DNA of 64,000 bases. Source: Alternaria dauci (taxonomy: Eukaryota > Ascomycota > Dothideomycetes > Pleosporales > Pleosporaceae). The notes under the pieces were generated by a model. That model did not search any database. It had not been told where the DNA came from and saw only the letters and a program-made list of their open reading frames with translations. Below are positions 1 through 12,562 of this stretch, one piece after another; position 1 is the stretch's first letter, and every line of letters starts with the position of its first letter. The DNA lies in assembly GCF_042100115.1 (NCBI RefSeq), contig NC_091276.1, forward strand, positions 2,604,001 through 2,668,000, given 5' to 3'. Both the position numbers and the translations under genes were made by a program.

Positions 1-1189
1 CCTGAGGAGGCTCGAGTTCCATCACCACATGGCGCTCCCTGCGCACGGCGGCCCACAAGTCTATCGTTCATTACGCGCGTTGCTGTGCTATGTGCTATCG
101 ACCAGCATCCGCCTGTATCGCTCCACACGTCTGGCAAGATGTTCGTCTCAGCCCTCGCTGTCACCTCTCTCTCCGCACCCGTTGTCACAATCAGTCTCAA
201 ACAATGCGCGTCTCACACGGCCAAGCTTAACACGACTTCCAGATTGCCATGTTGACGTCGCGAGTACATAGTCTGGGGCTGTCGCTCAAGCGAAGCCTCA
301 GGACGAGTACGTGCCGGCTCACGATCCACTCCCGATCCACACGGTCGAGTCTCGACCTTTTGGCTAAATCCCACCCCCCGTCATTCGTTATTACCGCCCC
401 TTGCATTTTGCAAAGGTTCTCCACACTGCACCAAGTCGTCTTGACGTGGGTTTGTTTTGGTCTGTTTGCGGTGACCTCAGTGTTTTCTTTGTCTCGGTCC
501 TGGGAACGGTCGCGTGCAAACGGCTTTGTCTGCTGTGGTCTCGTGCGGCCGTGTTGAGCAGATCACCGGCGCCAACAGGGCCAAAAATAAGATCGAGAGG
601 ATGAGGGTGCTACCGTCATCTTATTGCGCTCCACCGACTCGGCTTAGCGCAGGCGGCTTGCTCTCCTAAACTAGATGGGCAGGAAGGTGCGCGGTGTAGC
701 GTCGATCGCTGATTCGTCCTGGCTGCATCGTTCCTGCATTGGTGACTGCAGAGGCGGCTTCCCTGCGTATCCATCAAAATACCTAAGGTTCCCTTCACAC
801 CTCGACCTCCTTGCCCACCTTCTCCTCTACGGTCTCGCCTCCCCCGTCTCTCGCTTTCTTCTCCATCGACTTATCGCTTCACTCTTTCAGCGATATCTCG
901 CCTTACGCTCTTTCCGAAACTTGTGTCTCTCGTTACTTGCTTATCCAACCGCTTGCGAAACGACGGTGCTATCCAGGTGCGTATCCGCTACTTCCCGTCT
1001 GCGTCCGTCGCACCCTGCCAAGCATCCGAGAACCAACAACCACAACACCAAACAGAAGCAACGTGCTCGCTACACAACGGAACCTAACGTGCAAACAGCA
1101 ACTACACTCCTTAATCATTACTACACATCCCAGAGTCATCTGCACGCCCTCGCCACGCCATAACGACACACAATATCACCAATATCATA
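1..1189. other. gene-free stretch, probable promoter/leader of the next gene
   Basis: I see no convincing coding region here. Open frames of 60-160 codons exist but have no family resemblance and overlap each other in several frames. From about 790 to 960 the plus strand is strongly pyrimidine-rich (CT-rich), and from about 1020 to 1180 it is rich in CAA/ACA. Both are typical of fungal promoters and 5' leaders, so this is probably the upstream region of the gene starting at 1190. The far left edge could hold the end of a neighbouring gene, but nothing supports one. Confidence 0.5.
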
Positions 1190-1714
1190 ATGATCAACAT
1201 CAGCCTTAGCAAGCGCAACGAGGATGGCAGCCTCAGCTCCACCCACCTTGCTCTCCTCGTGACCCTCATGATGCTGGTTCTTGTCGGCATGCTGTGCATC
1301 GCAGGTCTCATGTTCCTTCGCAGCATCCGCAGAGCCCGGAAACAAGCCGCGGCAGAACCAGAGCTCCCAGTCTACGAGAAGCGCCAATCAAACGTCAACC
1401 GCCTGACCATCACTGCGATGCCGTACAAGGGCCGCGAGTCTGTCATCACCTACTCGGAAAAGCAGAACCTTATGGACAGCCCTACCAGCCCGGTACCCGA
1501 GATCCGCATCACCTTCCCCGACGAGGTTGACGAGTCTGGCAAGCAACAGTCGGGTCGCGTTGTGGTGGTCCGCGTTGGAGACCACAGCGTTGGACTCGAG
1601 CCAGTGCACGAGGACCTCCCGCCGTACCAGCAAGACGCATCAGACCGCTTCGACTCGCTCGACCTGGATCGCATGGGCGGGCTCAAGGAGAAGGACGACA
1701 AATACTACTCATAA
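1190..1714 (+). CDS. small single-pass membrane protein, function unknown
   Basis: An intronless 174-residue reading frame. Residues about 18-44 form one hydrophobic segment rich in Leu, Met and Val, followed directly by a basic stretch (RSIRRARK). This predicts a single transmembrane helix with the long C-terminal part on the cytosolic side by the positive-inside rule. There is no cleavable signal peptide. The tail (about 50-174) is hydrophilic, acidic towards the end, and carries a proline-tyrosine sequence (DLPPYQQD) and the sequence PVYEKR. PPxY-like motifs can bind WW domains of ubiquitin-ligase adaptors, but that is inference. The ATG at 1190 follows a CT- and CAA-rich leader and is the first Met of the frame. 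I do not recognise the family. It could be a small plasma-membrane or endosomal adaptor. Confidence 0.7.
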   Translation: MINISLSKRNEDGSLSSTHLALLVTLMMLVLVGMLCIAGLMFLRSIRRARKQAAAEPELPVYEKRQSNVNRLTITAMPYKGRESVITYSEKQNLMDSPTSPVPEIRITFPDEVDESGKQQSGRVVVVRVGDHSVGLEPVHEDLPPYQQDASDRFDSLDLDRMGGLKEKDDKYYS

Positions 1715-2434
1715 ACCTCACGACACCACACGTCAAGACCCGGCCAGACCGCTGATACTCCCGGTCTAGCATCTCGGGCACACCCAGCCATTTGGCTACG
1801 ACCGACTTTACACCTTGATGACGGCTATACCGCGCTGCTTGTCTGCTTCTCCGTTCCCTGCCGAAGCTGTGGAATAGCCGGCAGGGCGTCCACTCTTATG
1901 TACATTCTCAGAGTTGACTGGCCATTTTGCTGTATACCCACTCTGATGACTAGCCATCTCCTCAACAAGGTTTTCATACCTCTTACATAACTCTTATTCA
2001 TTAATGTATGATATCCAACTCACTCTCTAGCGACTGTGCAGAGCAGCATGAGAGCCAATACAATCCTTTGTCAAGACTGAAATCTGTGTGCAATATACCA
2101 AGAACGAGTGAATGCTGCGCGCGATGCGTCTTGATGCAAACTGCAAGTCGCGTTGGAACATGATGTCAAGCTTCGTATTAATCGATAGCAGATCGTAAGC
2201 GGTGCTCGTAATTACGGCGCGTACCTCGATGGCGGATGCATGACATCGGCGGCTCGGCGAAATGGGCGATCCACAGTGGATGCTTGCGACACATCCTCAC
2301 TTTTGCTTAAACCACGCATCAACTTTGTTCCCATGGATTCTGTCGCTCCTTGAGGCCCCTTACGCCGTCCGAATACCATTAGACTTCCGATTGGCATCTA
2401 CCGCGAGCCAATTGGTCCCCCTTCTCCGCCCGCC
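1715..2434. other. gene-free stretch between two plus-strand genes
   Basis: About 720 bp holding the 3' end of the small membrane-protein gene and the promoter of the GPI13-type gene. Short AT-rich patches occur near 1965-2030. I see no RNA gene, repeat or supported ORF. An open frame from 2262 overlaps the start of the next gene in another frame and is a shadow. Confidence 0.5.
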
Positions 2435-5400
2435 ATGGAGAACGAGGTCTTTACGCCGCTGTCCGACATCACCGGCCAGAGCAGCGCTCGCAAAGCTGTC
2501 AAGTTTGCGGACCAGCCAGAGCCGCGAGAGACAGTGCGAGCTCCCCGGAGACAAGTCCACGACCCGGACAAGGCCAAGAAAATTGGACAGGTGCACTTCA
2601 AAGCGCAGCATGGCATCATTGTCGCCTTCTTTACCTTTATATTGTACGCTCTCTCATCAGCGCCCATTCCCGGCCTCCGCGTCTAGACGCGCCATGCTGA
2701 CGTGAACAGAATTCTCCACGTCCTCGGTATCTACCTCTTCACCAGCGGCTTCCTCCTTACGCGATTGGTTCTCGACCACAAGTCAGAATGCGCCCTGCCC
2801 CCAGTCGACTCCGCCAACGCGTACACAGCCGGCGATGCTGGAAAGGGGTGCTGGCACCCAAAGACGTTCGAAAAGGCCGTCGTCATCATCGTTGACGCGC
2901 TACGATACGACTTTACAGTACCTTTTCCAGAACAGTTTGAGCCCATCGACCTCGCCGCCGCGGCCGAGAACCCGCCTCAAGCCCCTCCAGTCGCTCCGCG
3001 CCATTTCCACAATGCGTTCCCGGTACTTTACGAGACGGCAAAGAATCAGCCCCAGAATGCGTTCCTCCTGCCCTTCATCGCCGACCCGCCGACGGCCACG
3101 ATGCAGCGGTTGAAGGGGCTCACAACGGGGACATTGCCCACCTTCATCGACGTGGGCAGCAACTTTGCTGGCCAGGAGATTGAGGAAGACAATTTGGTCG
3201 GGCAAATGAAGAATGCGAGCAAGAGGATGGTTCACCTTGGAGACGACACATGGCACGCGCTCTTCCCCAACTACTTTGAGCCAAACCTCACGCACGCATA
3301 CGACTCGTTCAATGTCTGGGACCTACACACTGTTGACAATGGCGTCACGGAGCACATCTTCCCACTTCTGAAGGCTGAGAATGCCACACAGTGGGATGTC
3401 ATTTTCGGCCACTACCTGGGCGTGGACCATGCGGGACACCGCTATGGGCCTGATCACCCTGCTATGACTGCGAAGCTGAACCAGATGGATGACGTCTTCC
3501 GCCGCATGATTCAGGAGATTGATGACGATACACTGCTCGTTGTTATGGGAGATCACGGCATGGACGGAAAGGGCGACCACGGAGGAGAGTCGGACGACGA
3601 GATACAGGCAGCGCTGTGGATGTACTCAAAGAAGGGCGTGTTTGGCCGCAGCTATCCAGCTTATATCACACCTCCTGCCAACGCAAAGACCCGACCGGTT
3701 GGACAGATCGATCTCGTCCCCACTCTGTCGCTTCTCCTCGGCCTGCCGATACCTTTCAACAACCTCGGAAAGCCCATCGAAGAAGCATTCATTGGCAAGA
3801 ACGGCGACGATTACAAGAACTTGGCGGCCGTCAATCGTCTGACAGCCGCGCAGATTCACAACTACCAGCACGAATATGCCAAGGTCCGTGGTATCGCAGA
3901 CAGCGCCAGAGCCTCTTCGCTTTCGCTGTGGAAGAGTGCGAATGACGCGTGGAACTCGCTAGGAAAGTCCAAGGCCAACAGCGACGAGATGCGTCAAGCA
4001 TACGAGGCTTTCGGTGCTTATCAGCGCGACACGCTCCGTCTTTGTCGTGACCTTTGGGCTCGATTTGACATTCCCAGGATGGTTAGTGGTGTCGTGATCC
4101 TGGCCGCAAGTCTGATTGTGGTCGCTCTTTACGCCAGGATCCTTCACGGAGACCGTGCCGACGTCACCCCCGTCTTCTTCACCCGAGGTGCCATTGGCTT
4201 GGTCCTTGGAGGTATTCTCGGTCTTCCCATTACCATCTTCATGCCTGAAGACTCCCGATCGCATATCCTTGTCTTATCCTCTGCTCTTACTGGGATCATC
4301 GGCAGCGCCTCAACTTTCTACGCCCTGAGCTACCGCATGATGCCCCCAATGCCAAACAACATCTGGGGTTGGACGAGCGCCTTCTTCACTCTCGCGCTCT
4401 CCGGGGGCTTCGCAGCAAACTCCTTTACCATCTGGGAAGATGAGATCCTGCTACACTTCCTGACCACTTTCGGAGTCCTTGCGCTCATCTCCTCGTTCCG
4501 CCAGAAGAGAATCGCAGACCGAACGCTCGGTGCCTACCACTCCATCCTCTTCACCGTGTTGCTTAGAGTTGCCAGCTTCTCCCGACTATGCCGAGAGGAG
4601 CAGATGCCCTACTGCAAATCCACATACTACGGCTCCGCCCTATCGACAACCTCTGCACCATGGCAACTTGCTATCCCAGTCGCAGCTGCCATCCTCATCC
4701 CTACGTTCATCAAGAGCTACTACGACGGCACGAAATCCTATCAGCACAACGCCACGCTCTGGATCGGCCTCGCGCTGCGCTTCGGCTTGTTGCTATCCGC
4801 CGCATACTGGACTCTGGATGCTGCCGACGACGGCGAGTGGGCACCCGCTTGGTCAAACATTATCGGCATCACGAAACGCTTGGTCGCACAGATTGTGCTA
4901 GCCATCGCCCTCGGGTTCGGATACTCCATTTATAACTGGTCGAAGCCCCTCCTGAACGTCATCATTGATAAAGATGGCGCCGGCGTCGACGAGAATGGGA
5001 AACCAAAGGAAGCTGTTACCATTCTGGGCTTTGCAAATGTACATGGCAGTCGGTATGCACTGTTGATCACGATTTGGTACCTCGCTATCGCTGTGCTACA
5101 GAAGCCAATGGGCGCTGGTGCCATTGGAATTTTGGTCTGGCAGTTGTTTTCGCTCTTTGAAATCATCGATACGAATAACTTGCGTCAATCAGCTATTGGC
5201 CCTGTGGTCCTGGGTCTGCTAGGTTCTTTCCACTTTTTCAAAACAGGACACCAGGCTACGCTCAGCAGTATACAGTGGGAATCTGCGTTTATCCCTCTAG
5301 CCAAAATCCGCTACCCATGGACGCCTATCATCGTTCTATTGAACACGTTCGGTGCACAGATCCTGTGCGCTATTGCGGTCCCTGCGTGTGTCCTGTGGAA

Positions 5401-5668
5401 GGTGAAGCCGCAGAAAAAGGGCGTGTTGTCGGTTGTTACGAAAGCCGTGGCGACGCATATTTTGTTTTATGCGACGACGCAGCTCGCGACGACGATGTGG
5501 GCGGGACATTTGAGGAGGCATTTGATGCTGTATAGGATTTTTTGCCCGAGGTTTATGTTGGGTGCCGCCGTGCTGGTGACGGTCGATGTGGTGTTGATTG
5601 GGGTGGCGTTGTGGGGGACGAGGATGAGTATGGTGAGTACGGCGGAGGTTTTTGGGTTTGGGGGGTGA
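2435..5668 (+). CDS. GPI13: GPI ethanolamine phosphate transferase 3 (PIG-O/Gpi13)
   Basis: This ER membrane enzyme adds phosphoethanolamine to the third mannose of the GPI precursor, the site later joined to proteins. Exon 1 is 2435-2643, the 66-nt intron 2644-2709 has a GTACGC donor, CTGAC branch and CAG acceptor, and exon 2 is 2710-5668, giving about 1055 residues, normal for the family. An N-terminal membrane anchor (about residues 58-90) spans the exon junction. It is followed by the alkaline-phosphatase-like lumenal domain with VVIIVDALRYDF (metal-binding Asp), LTTGTLPTF (the likely Thr nucleophile) and GDHGMDGKGDHGG. From about residue 480 on there are many hydrophobic segments, as expected for the multi-pass C-terminal half. 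IDALR and the GDHGM motif together fit PIG-O better than PIG-N or PIG-G, but I judged this by eye. Confidence 0.93.
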
Positions 5669-6317
5669 GTGGGTGGGTGAGTGTGAGGGAGAGATGGATA
5701 ATGAGTTGGATAGGTTGGGAGTTGGGGAACAATGGAGAAGGAGGTGGTGGGTTGTGGGCATTGCATTGCATATAGCGTTTTATTCATCTCCTTGTGTTTG
5801 AAGTTAAAGAAGCGTGGCCTAAATCTGATTATGTGGCTTCCTGGCCAGTGGTTTCCTATGCCATCTCTGGTAGTTGTTGTTCTTGCCTTGGTATACATCG
5901 TTTACGTCCACAGCCGGTTCATGCCGGGCTCAAACAGACCGGACCAGTCAAGATTGGCCCGTCTTTGCACCAGTCTATCACCTCTTACTTCTTGCTATCC
6001 TACACGCGGTGACGTGGCAGCGGCGCAAGGTAAAGGTAAAGGTAGCCGTCTTTGGTCGCTCGTGCTATATCCACGACCTCTTCTCGGTTCAATCTGCGTC
6101 TCTCCTCCACCACACATTAAATTTACTGTAGAGCAGGAGATTACTGCCAAACAGTGGACAAAAACTTTCATGAAGAGCAACCCTCAACGATAAACCTAAT
6201 CAGTCTCAGTTGGCGCTTGCCGCCGTCAAGAAAAGCGATCGCCGGCCTCACCTCACACCCAGTCTGCCCCAAGACGCAATAACGTCCGATAGTCAACAAG
6301 CCAGTTATAGTTTCAGT
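5669..6317. other. gene-free stretch
   Basis: About 650 bp between two plus-strand genes. The first 60 bases after the GPI13 stop are G/T-rich (GTGGGTGAGTG repeats). No ORF with family support, no RNA gene and no clear repeat. The final 200 bases are the likely promoter of the gene at 6318. Confidence 0.45.
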
Positions 6318-8038
6318 ATGAAGTCCGCCCAGCATCAACATGTGGAGGAAAACCTCTATGGTATCCTCATAGAGGAAGACCTCATTGATGACTCGACCGG
6401 CATCATTCCCATGGTCGGACTGAAGACGCCATTGAGTCTCAAAGACCGGTTCGCGCGGCGACTGTCCAAGATGTTGGGCGCGAAAGTGGATATACAAGAG
6501 CGCCGGGATGGCAACGCCATGGATATTTACCTTACGCGCAACCGGTGCCCAGGTCAACCGAGTGTTGGTCTGGATGATGAACTCCGCAAGTTCGTGCGAG
6601 CGTTGGAAGAGGCGCTGGCAGCTATTGCGAAACATGCAGATGGTATGTTGGACACGACGACACTATGAGTTTATTACTAATACCTCTAGGGCCGCATCAT
6701 GTACTTGAAATCGCATGCGACGAACTCTGGGACGCCGTTCTCCTGTTCAACTACAGCAAGGTCGAAACCATCATCCAAAACATTAAGAAGACTTTTCAGG
6801 ATAACCAGGAAACAATGGAAGACCTCATCACGAGGATGTTCGGCATGGACGATCCCGAACTCAAGGACTCCATGTTAGATCGTGAGCTTGGTGACGGGAT
6901 CATTTCGCTCTCACAACAGATCACCAGTTTCAACGGTTCGATGAAAGAGTTGAACAAACTCATACAGACCGCGTCAGGGATGACAAGGACGCTCCTCCAT
7001 ATGCAAGAACGAATCAGGTCACTTCTTGAGAAGACACGGTTTGCAAGCAAGTTATACGAGCTCATTTGCACATTGGGCTTTCCCGAGCGAGTGCACAGTA
7101 CCACTGTCAGGTCTGCAAGAGCTTCGGAAGCATTCAGAAACGTTACGTTTCATTTCAGACCCAGCTCTCCGGGCAAGACTGTGTCTTTTGCGACCCCGGT
7201 GGAAAACCCCACGAATCCTTCCCCACCACATCAACGACAAGAGAAGTCCAAGCGGCGCCAGAGGTTCGAAGCGGCGGCTACCACACCAAAATCGGTGGAT
7301 CCTGGTGTACTTCCTCATCCACAGCCAGCTATCTCTAGCCAATGTCTTCCGACGATAGACCTCGCCCTCAATCGCCTCCAACCTACAGTCAAGCAAGAGA
7401 CCACACAACTCATCAGGTCCGTACTGCAGAAGAAACTTCTGCCCGTACAGACTAGTGCATGGTACGCCTTTGGGTTTGTCACGACCAGGGACGAAGACGA
7501 AGAACAGCAGCTAGCGGGCTTGTATATGGCTTTACTCCAAGATAACCTAGAAGAGATTAGCCGCGAGCTTCAGATCGCTCTAGAGAACAACACGCTCGTT
7601 ACTCTCTTCGACAAGCACGATTATGGCCACTTTCGCGAATTATTCCCGTATCTGGCGACCTTCCTTACCACGGCACCCGCGCAGCGCAGTACTGTTTGGC
7701 GACTCAGACAGTTCATAGAAGATCCCCTCGATGACGTGCCTCCAGCGTGCCTCCAGCGCGACTACGGGTTTAAGCTCTGCCGCCAGCGCGAAGAGGTTCT
7801 CCATCTCAAGAAGATCTATACCCGTATGCTGCGCAAACTGGGCCCGAGGAAGTTGCATACTGCTTGCATTCACGGTCAGCTTTTCAAGACGGCGGTAGAA
7901 GAGGGTGTAGTGGATGTTGATTCGAAAGACAAGCGATTCCTGAGCAACGACTATGGCTCGCCGTTCCTGGGGTTGGACAACGAGGGTGGTACGGAGGCGT
8001 ACCGTGGGCCGTTCTATCGGAGGACATTGAAGATGTGA
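6318..8038 (+). CDS. unrecognised 557-residue protein
   Basis: Two exons, 6318-6642 and 6690-8038, joined across a 47-nt intron with a GTATGT donor, ACTAAT branch site and CTCTAG acceptor. The join keeps frame (…KHAD-G-PHHVLE…). The protein is soluble, with no signal peptide or membrane helix. Residues about 85-220 are mostly amphipathic helix and look coiled-coil-like, with regular Leu/Ile spacing and sequences such as SLSQQITSFN and LLHMQERIRSLLEKTRF. A basic Pro/Ser-rich linker (about 235-290) separates this from a second helical domain to the end. I do not recognise any motif. The N-terminal half could be a self-association domain such as those that precede fungal ankyrin or nucleotide-binding domains, but no such domain follows. 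It may be lineage-restricted. Confidence 0.72.
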
Positions 8039-10821
8039 GATGTGCGGTTGATGGATGGCATGCACGACCAATGATTGTTTGGGTGAGCTCTTGGTGAAGA
8101 GGATTTGGCGCTTTGAAAATCCATGGTACGACTGCGCTGCATGCTGGGTGCCGTGGGTGTGGGCGTAGTGCATTGGCTTTGAGTTTTGGTATTCATGCTG
8201 CGTTTAGGCTTTGTGGACGGCATATGAGGGTCTTTTGAGGATACGATGTTTGACAAAAGGCGGTGCGAAATATTCCCATGGTTGCCGTCTGATTCATCCA
8301 TTTCTTCTTCATCCACTTCATCCCATGGTACTGCGATGACGCATCAACTTGAGCCAATCACAACTTCCAAACTTCTCAACGATCTGAACGAACAGGTTCT
8401 CCCAAATGAGAGAGAATTCGCAAGTAAAAGGATGCGAAATATTCCATGGAGTTTGCTTTCTGGGCGATATGAGTTTGGTTCTATAACTGCGTGTCTTTCC
8501 CCTCTCCAAAAGTTGGACTTGCTCAAGGAAATGAAATACCTATTTGGGTTGCTCGAAGGACCAAAATCGAAGTGGCCAAGGCATGTAGTGTACTGCCTTC
8601 AAACATATTATCTTCCGACCTCTTTCTGACATCTTCAACACCTATAACCCAATCGAACATATCTCCTTATGTTCCGCTCTTATCCATGCAGCTTTTACTT
8701 CCGCACGTCATCGCTAGTCCTTGTGACGGCGTGGTATACGTGATGCCCAAGTCCGAGGAAGCATATATAACCTCCCCTTCCATACCCTATCTTCTTCTTC
8801 TTCATATGTCTCTCTACCAAATTTTCCCCAAAAAAGGATCACCCGAAAAAGCGATGGGGTCTGCCTGGAAAGATTTGTCACACCAAAATACATCTTTCCC
8901 AGTCTTTTTCCTCGTTCCAAAAACGTACGAAGCATGACGCATGTCCAGATCTGAGATCTCTTCCCTAAAGCCTTGCATGGCAAAAACTGAAGGACGTTGA
9001 GAAGTGGATACGATCGAACGCATATCAAAAATACAATCTAGCGCGCACATATTCTAAAAGAACGAAAGATTTCCTCAAATGTTTCCAAGTCGTCCCTCTC
9101 CACTACCATTCCCGTACCTCGGAGCCGCGACTACCCTCATCATCTCACTACCTCCTTTGTGAGACTCGTACTCCAAAGGATTGTCAGTAAAGATTAATGG
9201 CTTGCTGGCCCAGACGGCCAGAAATCATGGTTGATTTCCCTGTATGCGGCGCGTGCTCTCCTGTCCCGCCGCGTCAAACGAAAACAGTACGCATCATGTT
9301 CGGATTTCAAAAAGCACTATGAGAATGACATGACATGTGGCGTCGGTTGCGGTTCGCTGCAATTCAAGTTCTGGAACTTAAAAGATAAGACCATGATGTG
9401 GTTCTCCGACTATGCTTGCGCCGTGGTTGGGGCTAATACGCGTGCTGGCTGCATAAACCTCGCTCGAGTGCGTGCGCAGTTTATCATCCTATACCCTCCA
9501 CTCTTCTCTCTCACCAAAACGAACCAGCGATTTCAAAATCCGAGGTTTCAAAATGTAACCGACCTTGAGGCATGGCGTGCGTCTCCCTCGGTGTTCCCTC
9601 TGTTGAAACAAGATAAGAAGTGCGCAATTTGATGCTGGCTCAAAACAAATGGAAGGTGATTTATGTGTGCGTCAGCAGAGTCTGAGCAATGACTTCTATA
9701 TCAAAACCTAAAGGGCGGCTGCTGTTCTCATGCGCAATGCGACTGAGCTGTGCCTGACCCCGACGGCAAGGGAACATGACACTCGTCTACATGGTGTAGG
9801 CTCGAGTATAAGACTTTGCGTCTTATATGCCTTTCTGCTTTCTCATAATTATGCCGCAGCTGCGGCTGGCCAATATGGACTTTATCGCAATGATGTGTCG
9901 CGGCTCGAGCACTGAACACCGATAACGTATGGTCGTGCACGCTCGTCGCGCTTCTCGCGCGGTTTCAAAATGCGATGTGACGACGTCGTGATGGATCCGG
10001 CGTGTTCCTGTTGAAATAAAGAGTACGTACACAAGATCATGTTCGGTCGTTCGGTTCTCGTGTGTGAGCTTCGGCCGGATGCACATTGCCTCATGTTCGT
10101 GCTCGCTCGCCGCTGCCCATGTCGCGAGCCGATGGGTACAAGTGTGATATCAACTTCACCCCACTCTGTTGTTTTCAAAAGGATATGCTGAGGATCGATG
10201 GGTTGGTGGTTTGCCGTGGTTGTTGTGTACGAGTAAGGTACGCGTCCAGGATGGCGATGATCGGCATCATGATGTCAAATCTGATGACGTAAAGTCTTAG
10301 CGTGGAAGTGACGCGTACTAGGCGTTATTCTTTGAACTGTTATCGCGGCCGACGTCCTCTTCCGCATTGCGCATCATAACGCACACGAGCGTTTCCTCCT
10401 GTCTTTATCCGCCACGTCTGCGCATACGCACTTTGTTTCGTTTTTTTTGTAGATTCAAGTTTTCTGTCCCGCTACATAAACTTCCGCTGTAACCAGTTCT
10501 GCCCTTAATCTCGCTGTTGTAGACACTTCCACCGTAAAAAGACTCGCAACCATAACTATCGCAAAACATATACCTGATACCAGAACATCCACGCTATAAA
10601 CACAAGAACCTCACCAGTAAATAGAGGAAGAGCCAGAACAAACATTACAAAGAAGGAGAAAAAAGAGAACAGACTACCGTGTCCACTCGTAGATCATCCC
10701 CAAAACATCTAAAAACGGATAGTACCTCTGCATTGCCAATACAGGCACAGGGAAGGGTCTCCAGTAACCGACTGATAATCTCCGGACTCGTCTTTTAGAA
10801 ATCGTGCGTCTTTCCTTCAAT
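8039..10821. other. long gene-free stretch (2.8 kb)
   Basis: No supported gene. Frames at 8246-8629 (127 codons, plus), 8491-8937 (plus) and 9231-9632 (plus) are open, but they lack recognisable motifs, and introns or neighbours do not support them. The first is the least unlikely. A near-exact direct repeat of about 17 bases (core GCGAAATATTCC followed by CATGG) occurs at about 8265 and 8433. A TATATAA sequence lies near 8762. The last 400 bases contain AT-rich and A-rich patches (10440-10700), the probable 3' side of the minus-strand gene ending at 10822. Confidence 0.5.
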
Positions 10822-11400
10822 CTACTTCTTCTTCTTCTTGGGAGTGCTCTTACTCTTATCCTCCTTTGGACTGGAACTTGACGTTGTACTACTGGTTATT
10901 CGTCTCGGCGAAGGACTCGTGTCCCGGCTTGCGACAGCATCTCCTGTGGCACGATATCTTGTAGGAGTCTCTGCAGGGGGGGTGTCACTATGGTGCCTAG
11001 AACGCGTAAAAATATCCTGATTGGAGAAATCTTCCCTGTTCATCTCCTGCTCCTGCTCCCAGGTCATTGGTACCTTTTGTTGTTGTGCCTGTCTCGGCAA
11101 CCGTCCTAGTCCCTGTTGTGGCGATTGTGTTGATGCCTCGTGCCTGCGCTTGCCTGATCCTGATCCATGTCCGGACGCTGAGTTGGAAAGTTGGGGTGAG
11201 GCCCGGGATGAGCCTTGAATTCCGGTCTCTTTCTCTTTCTTTTTCCGCTGACACCTGTCACAAAATGGTGCGTCTACCAAGCTTTTCAAACCCGTGTTGC
11301 CGCCATATCTCTTGAAAAAGCAATCTTTGATGGTACAAACCCTGGACTCATTCCATTCGTAATTGCAGCTGCGGCACCCGGCTTTCCCAACGAAACACAT
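10822..11400 (-). CDS. Met-Cys N-terminal cysteine-pattern protein, copy A
   Basis: A 192-residue protein starting at the ATG 11400-11398. Upstream codons are open, but that ATG gives an N-terminus matching the paralogue at 12563-14108. Cysteines at positions 2, 9, 12, 22, 27, 47 and 50, with a final CDRC, suggest a small zinc-binding domain (inference from spacing only). From residue 52 on the protein is low-complexity and highly charged: Ser, Gln, Arg and Lys, ending in six consecutive charged/basic residues (PKKKKK), which could act as a nuclear signal. Copy B has the same cysteine spacing and a similar Ser-rich, basic tail, but also about 300 extra residues and one intron. Copy A therefore looks like a shortened relative. 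No catalytic motif is visible and I cannot name a function. The pair sits in a gene-poor, partly AT-rich region. Confidence 0.6.
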   Translation of the reverse strand: MCFVGKAGCRSCNYEWNESRVCTIKDCFFKRYGGNTGLKSLVDAPFCDRCQRKKKEKETGIQGSSRASPQLSNSASGHGSGSGKRRHEASTQSPQQGLGRLPRQAQQQKVPMTWEQEQEMNREDFSNQDIFTRSRHHSDTPPAETPTRYRATGDAVASRDTSPSPRRITSSTTSSSSPKEDKSKSTPKKKKK

Positions 11401-12562
11401 ATTATTTACCAAAGGTGGAGTGTTGCTATCGGTGAGAACAATCGGATAGCCAGTGAATAGGATTATCTAACGAGATACTCGTGTAGAACTGATCGTGTTT
11501 GATTATTCAAGTGCTCAGGTAGGACGAGCTATCGGTATGATACTGGCCGGCAGTAGGTCTCTAAAGTTTTGATGTAATAGTAGATTGGGAGACTTTCTGT
11601 TGTTACTTTTAGTAGAAAAAAGATACAGCAGGTCAAGGTATATATATCTACTCGTGACAAACAGATTAAGTTATCGTCAATCTCTAGATGTGACTCTTCA
11701 GATGTGACTATATATGACAAGTCCTGTGCTCCAACGACTAACAAGCCACTTTAAGCTAGCAGATCAATTATCATTGTTCGTATCGTTATCCTTCTGTACT
11801 AGAAAATGTGCAATCGCTTAAACATTAACAAAGCATAATTATCATCACACAAACTTGCTCCAGACAATCAAGCTATATTCAATTCTCTTCTCTGTTAAGT
11901 ATCGATATCGCGTTACAGAAGAAGGCCTCTCAATAGAATAAGACTCAATAACACGACCGTTAACACCGACAGCGTTTACATTAGAGCACCACACTAGAAT
12001 CATAATCAGTAGTATACAAAGACGTAGTAGAGAGTCTTGTTTTAATTTAATACTATCGACATCTAGTATTCGCGATACCTCTTATTCTAGAGCCTCTTTT
12101 ACGGTGTAAGAAGCGAAGAGAGTTTAGAATTTACAAGTAGCTCATCGTTCATTTTGAATTATATACTATAGTTAAAGGAATAGCAACTGTAGCAATGTTT
12201 CATAATTGCGCACATACAGCAACTCTGTGTAAACTATAGTTTACGTTTGTAGATTTACTCAAATTGTCTTTGGTGTTTTTTTTTTTGAATATAAGAAGCT
12301 TTACAAGAGAGATTACATACATCGTGGGTGCAGCAACAAAGCAAGAGAAAAAGGTGCCGAATCTCTCGATGTAGCACCACACTAGACCTTAATGAAATCT
12401 TGAATATAAAGACATTCATCGCTAATAGACGTGAAGAACTACACCTAGCAACCAGTCAAACCTTGTTCAACTCTACGTGTGAGATATCTTGTGGTTATAA
12501 CCTCTTCCTACGCGTTAGGACCAGGTTTCCTGGTCGGTTTCTTCTTTGGGTCTTGTTTCACT
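11401..12562. other. AT-rich spacer between the two Met-Cys paralogues
   Basis: By eye this stretch, especially 11560-12480, is clearly richer in A and T than the rest of the window, with many TA and TATA steps. No ORF above about 100 codons is credible. It contains the upstream region of copy A, including GGCCGGCAGT at 11545-11554 and CCAACGA at 11731-11737. Both also occur, in the same order and at similar spacing, upstream of copy B. AT enrichment with loss of coding capacity is what repeat-induced point mutation leaves in ascomycetes, but I did not compute dinucleotide indices and see no identifiable transposon. Confidence 0.5.

Noticed and set aside
675..1163. 162-codon plus-strand ORF
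   Set aside because: CT- and CAA-rich leader sequence; nothing supports translation and it ends before a better gene.
8246..8629. 127-codon plus-strand ORF as a gene
   Set aside because: No motif, no intron, no homologous neighbour; possible but unsupported.
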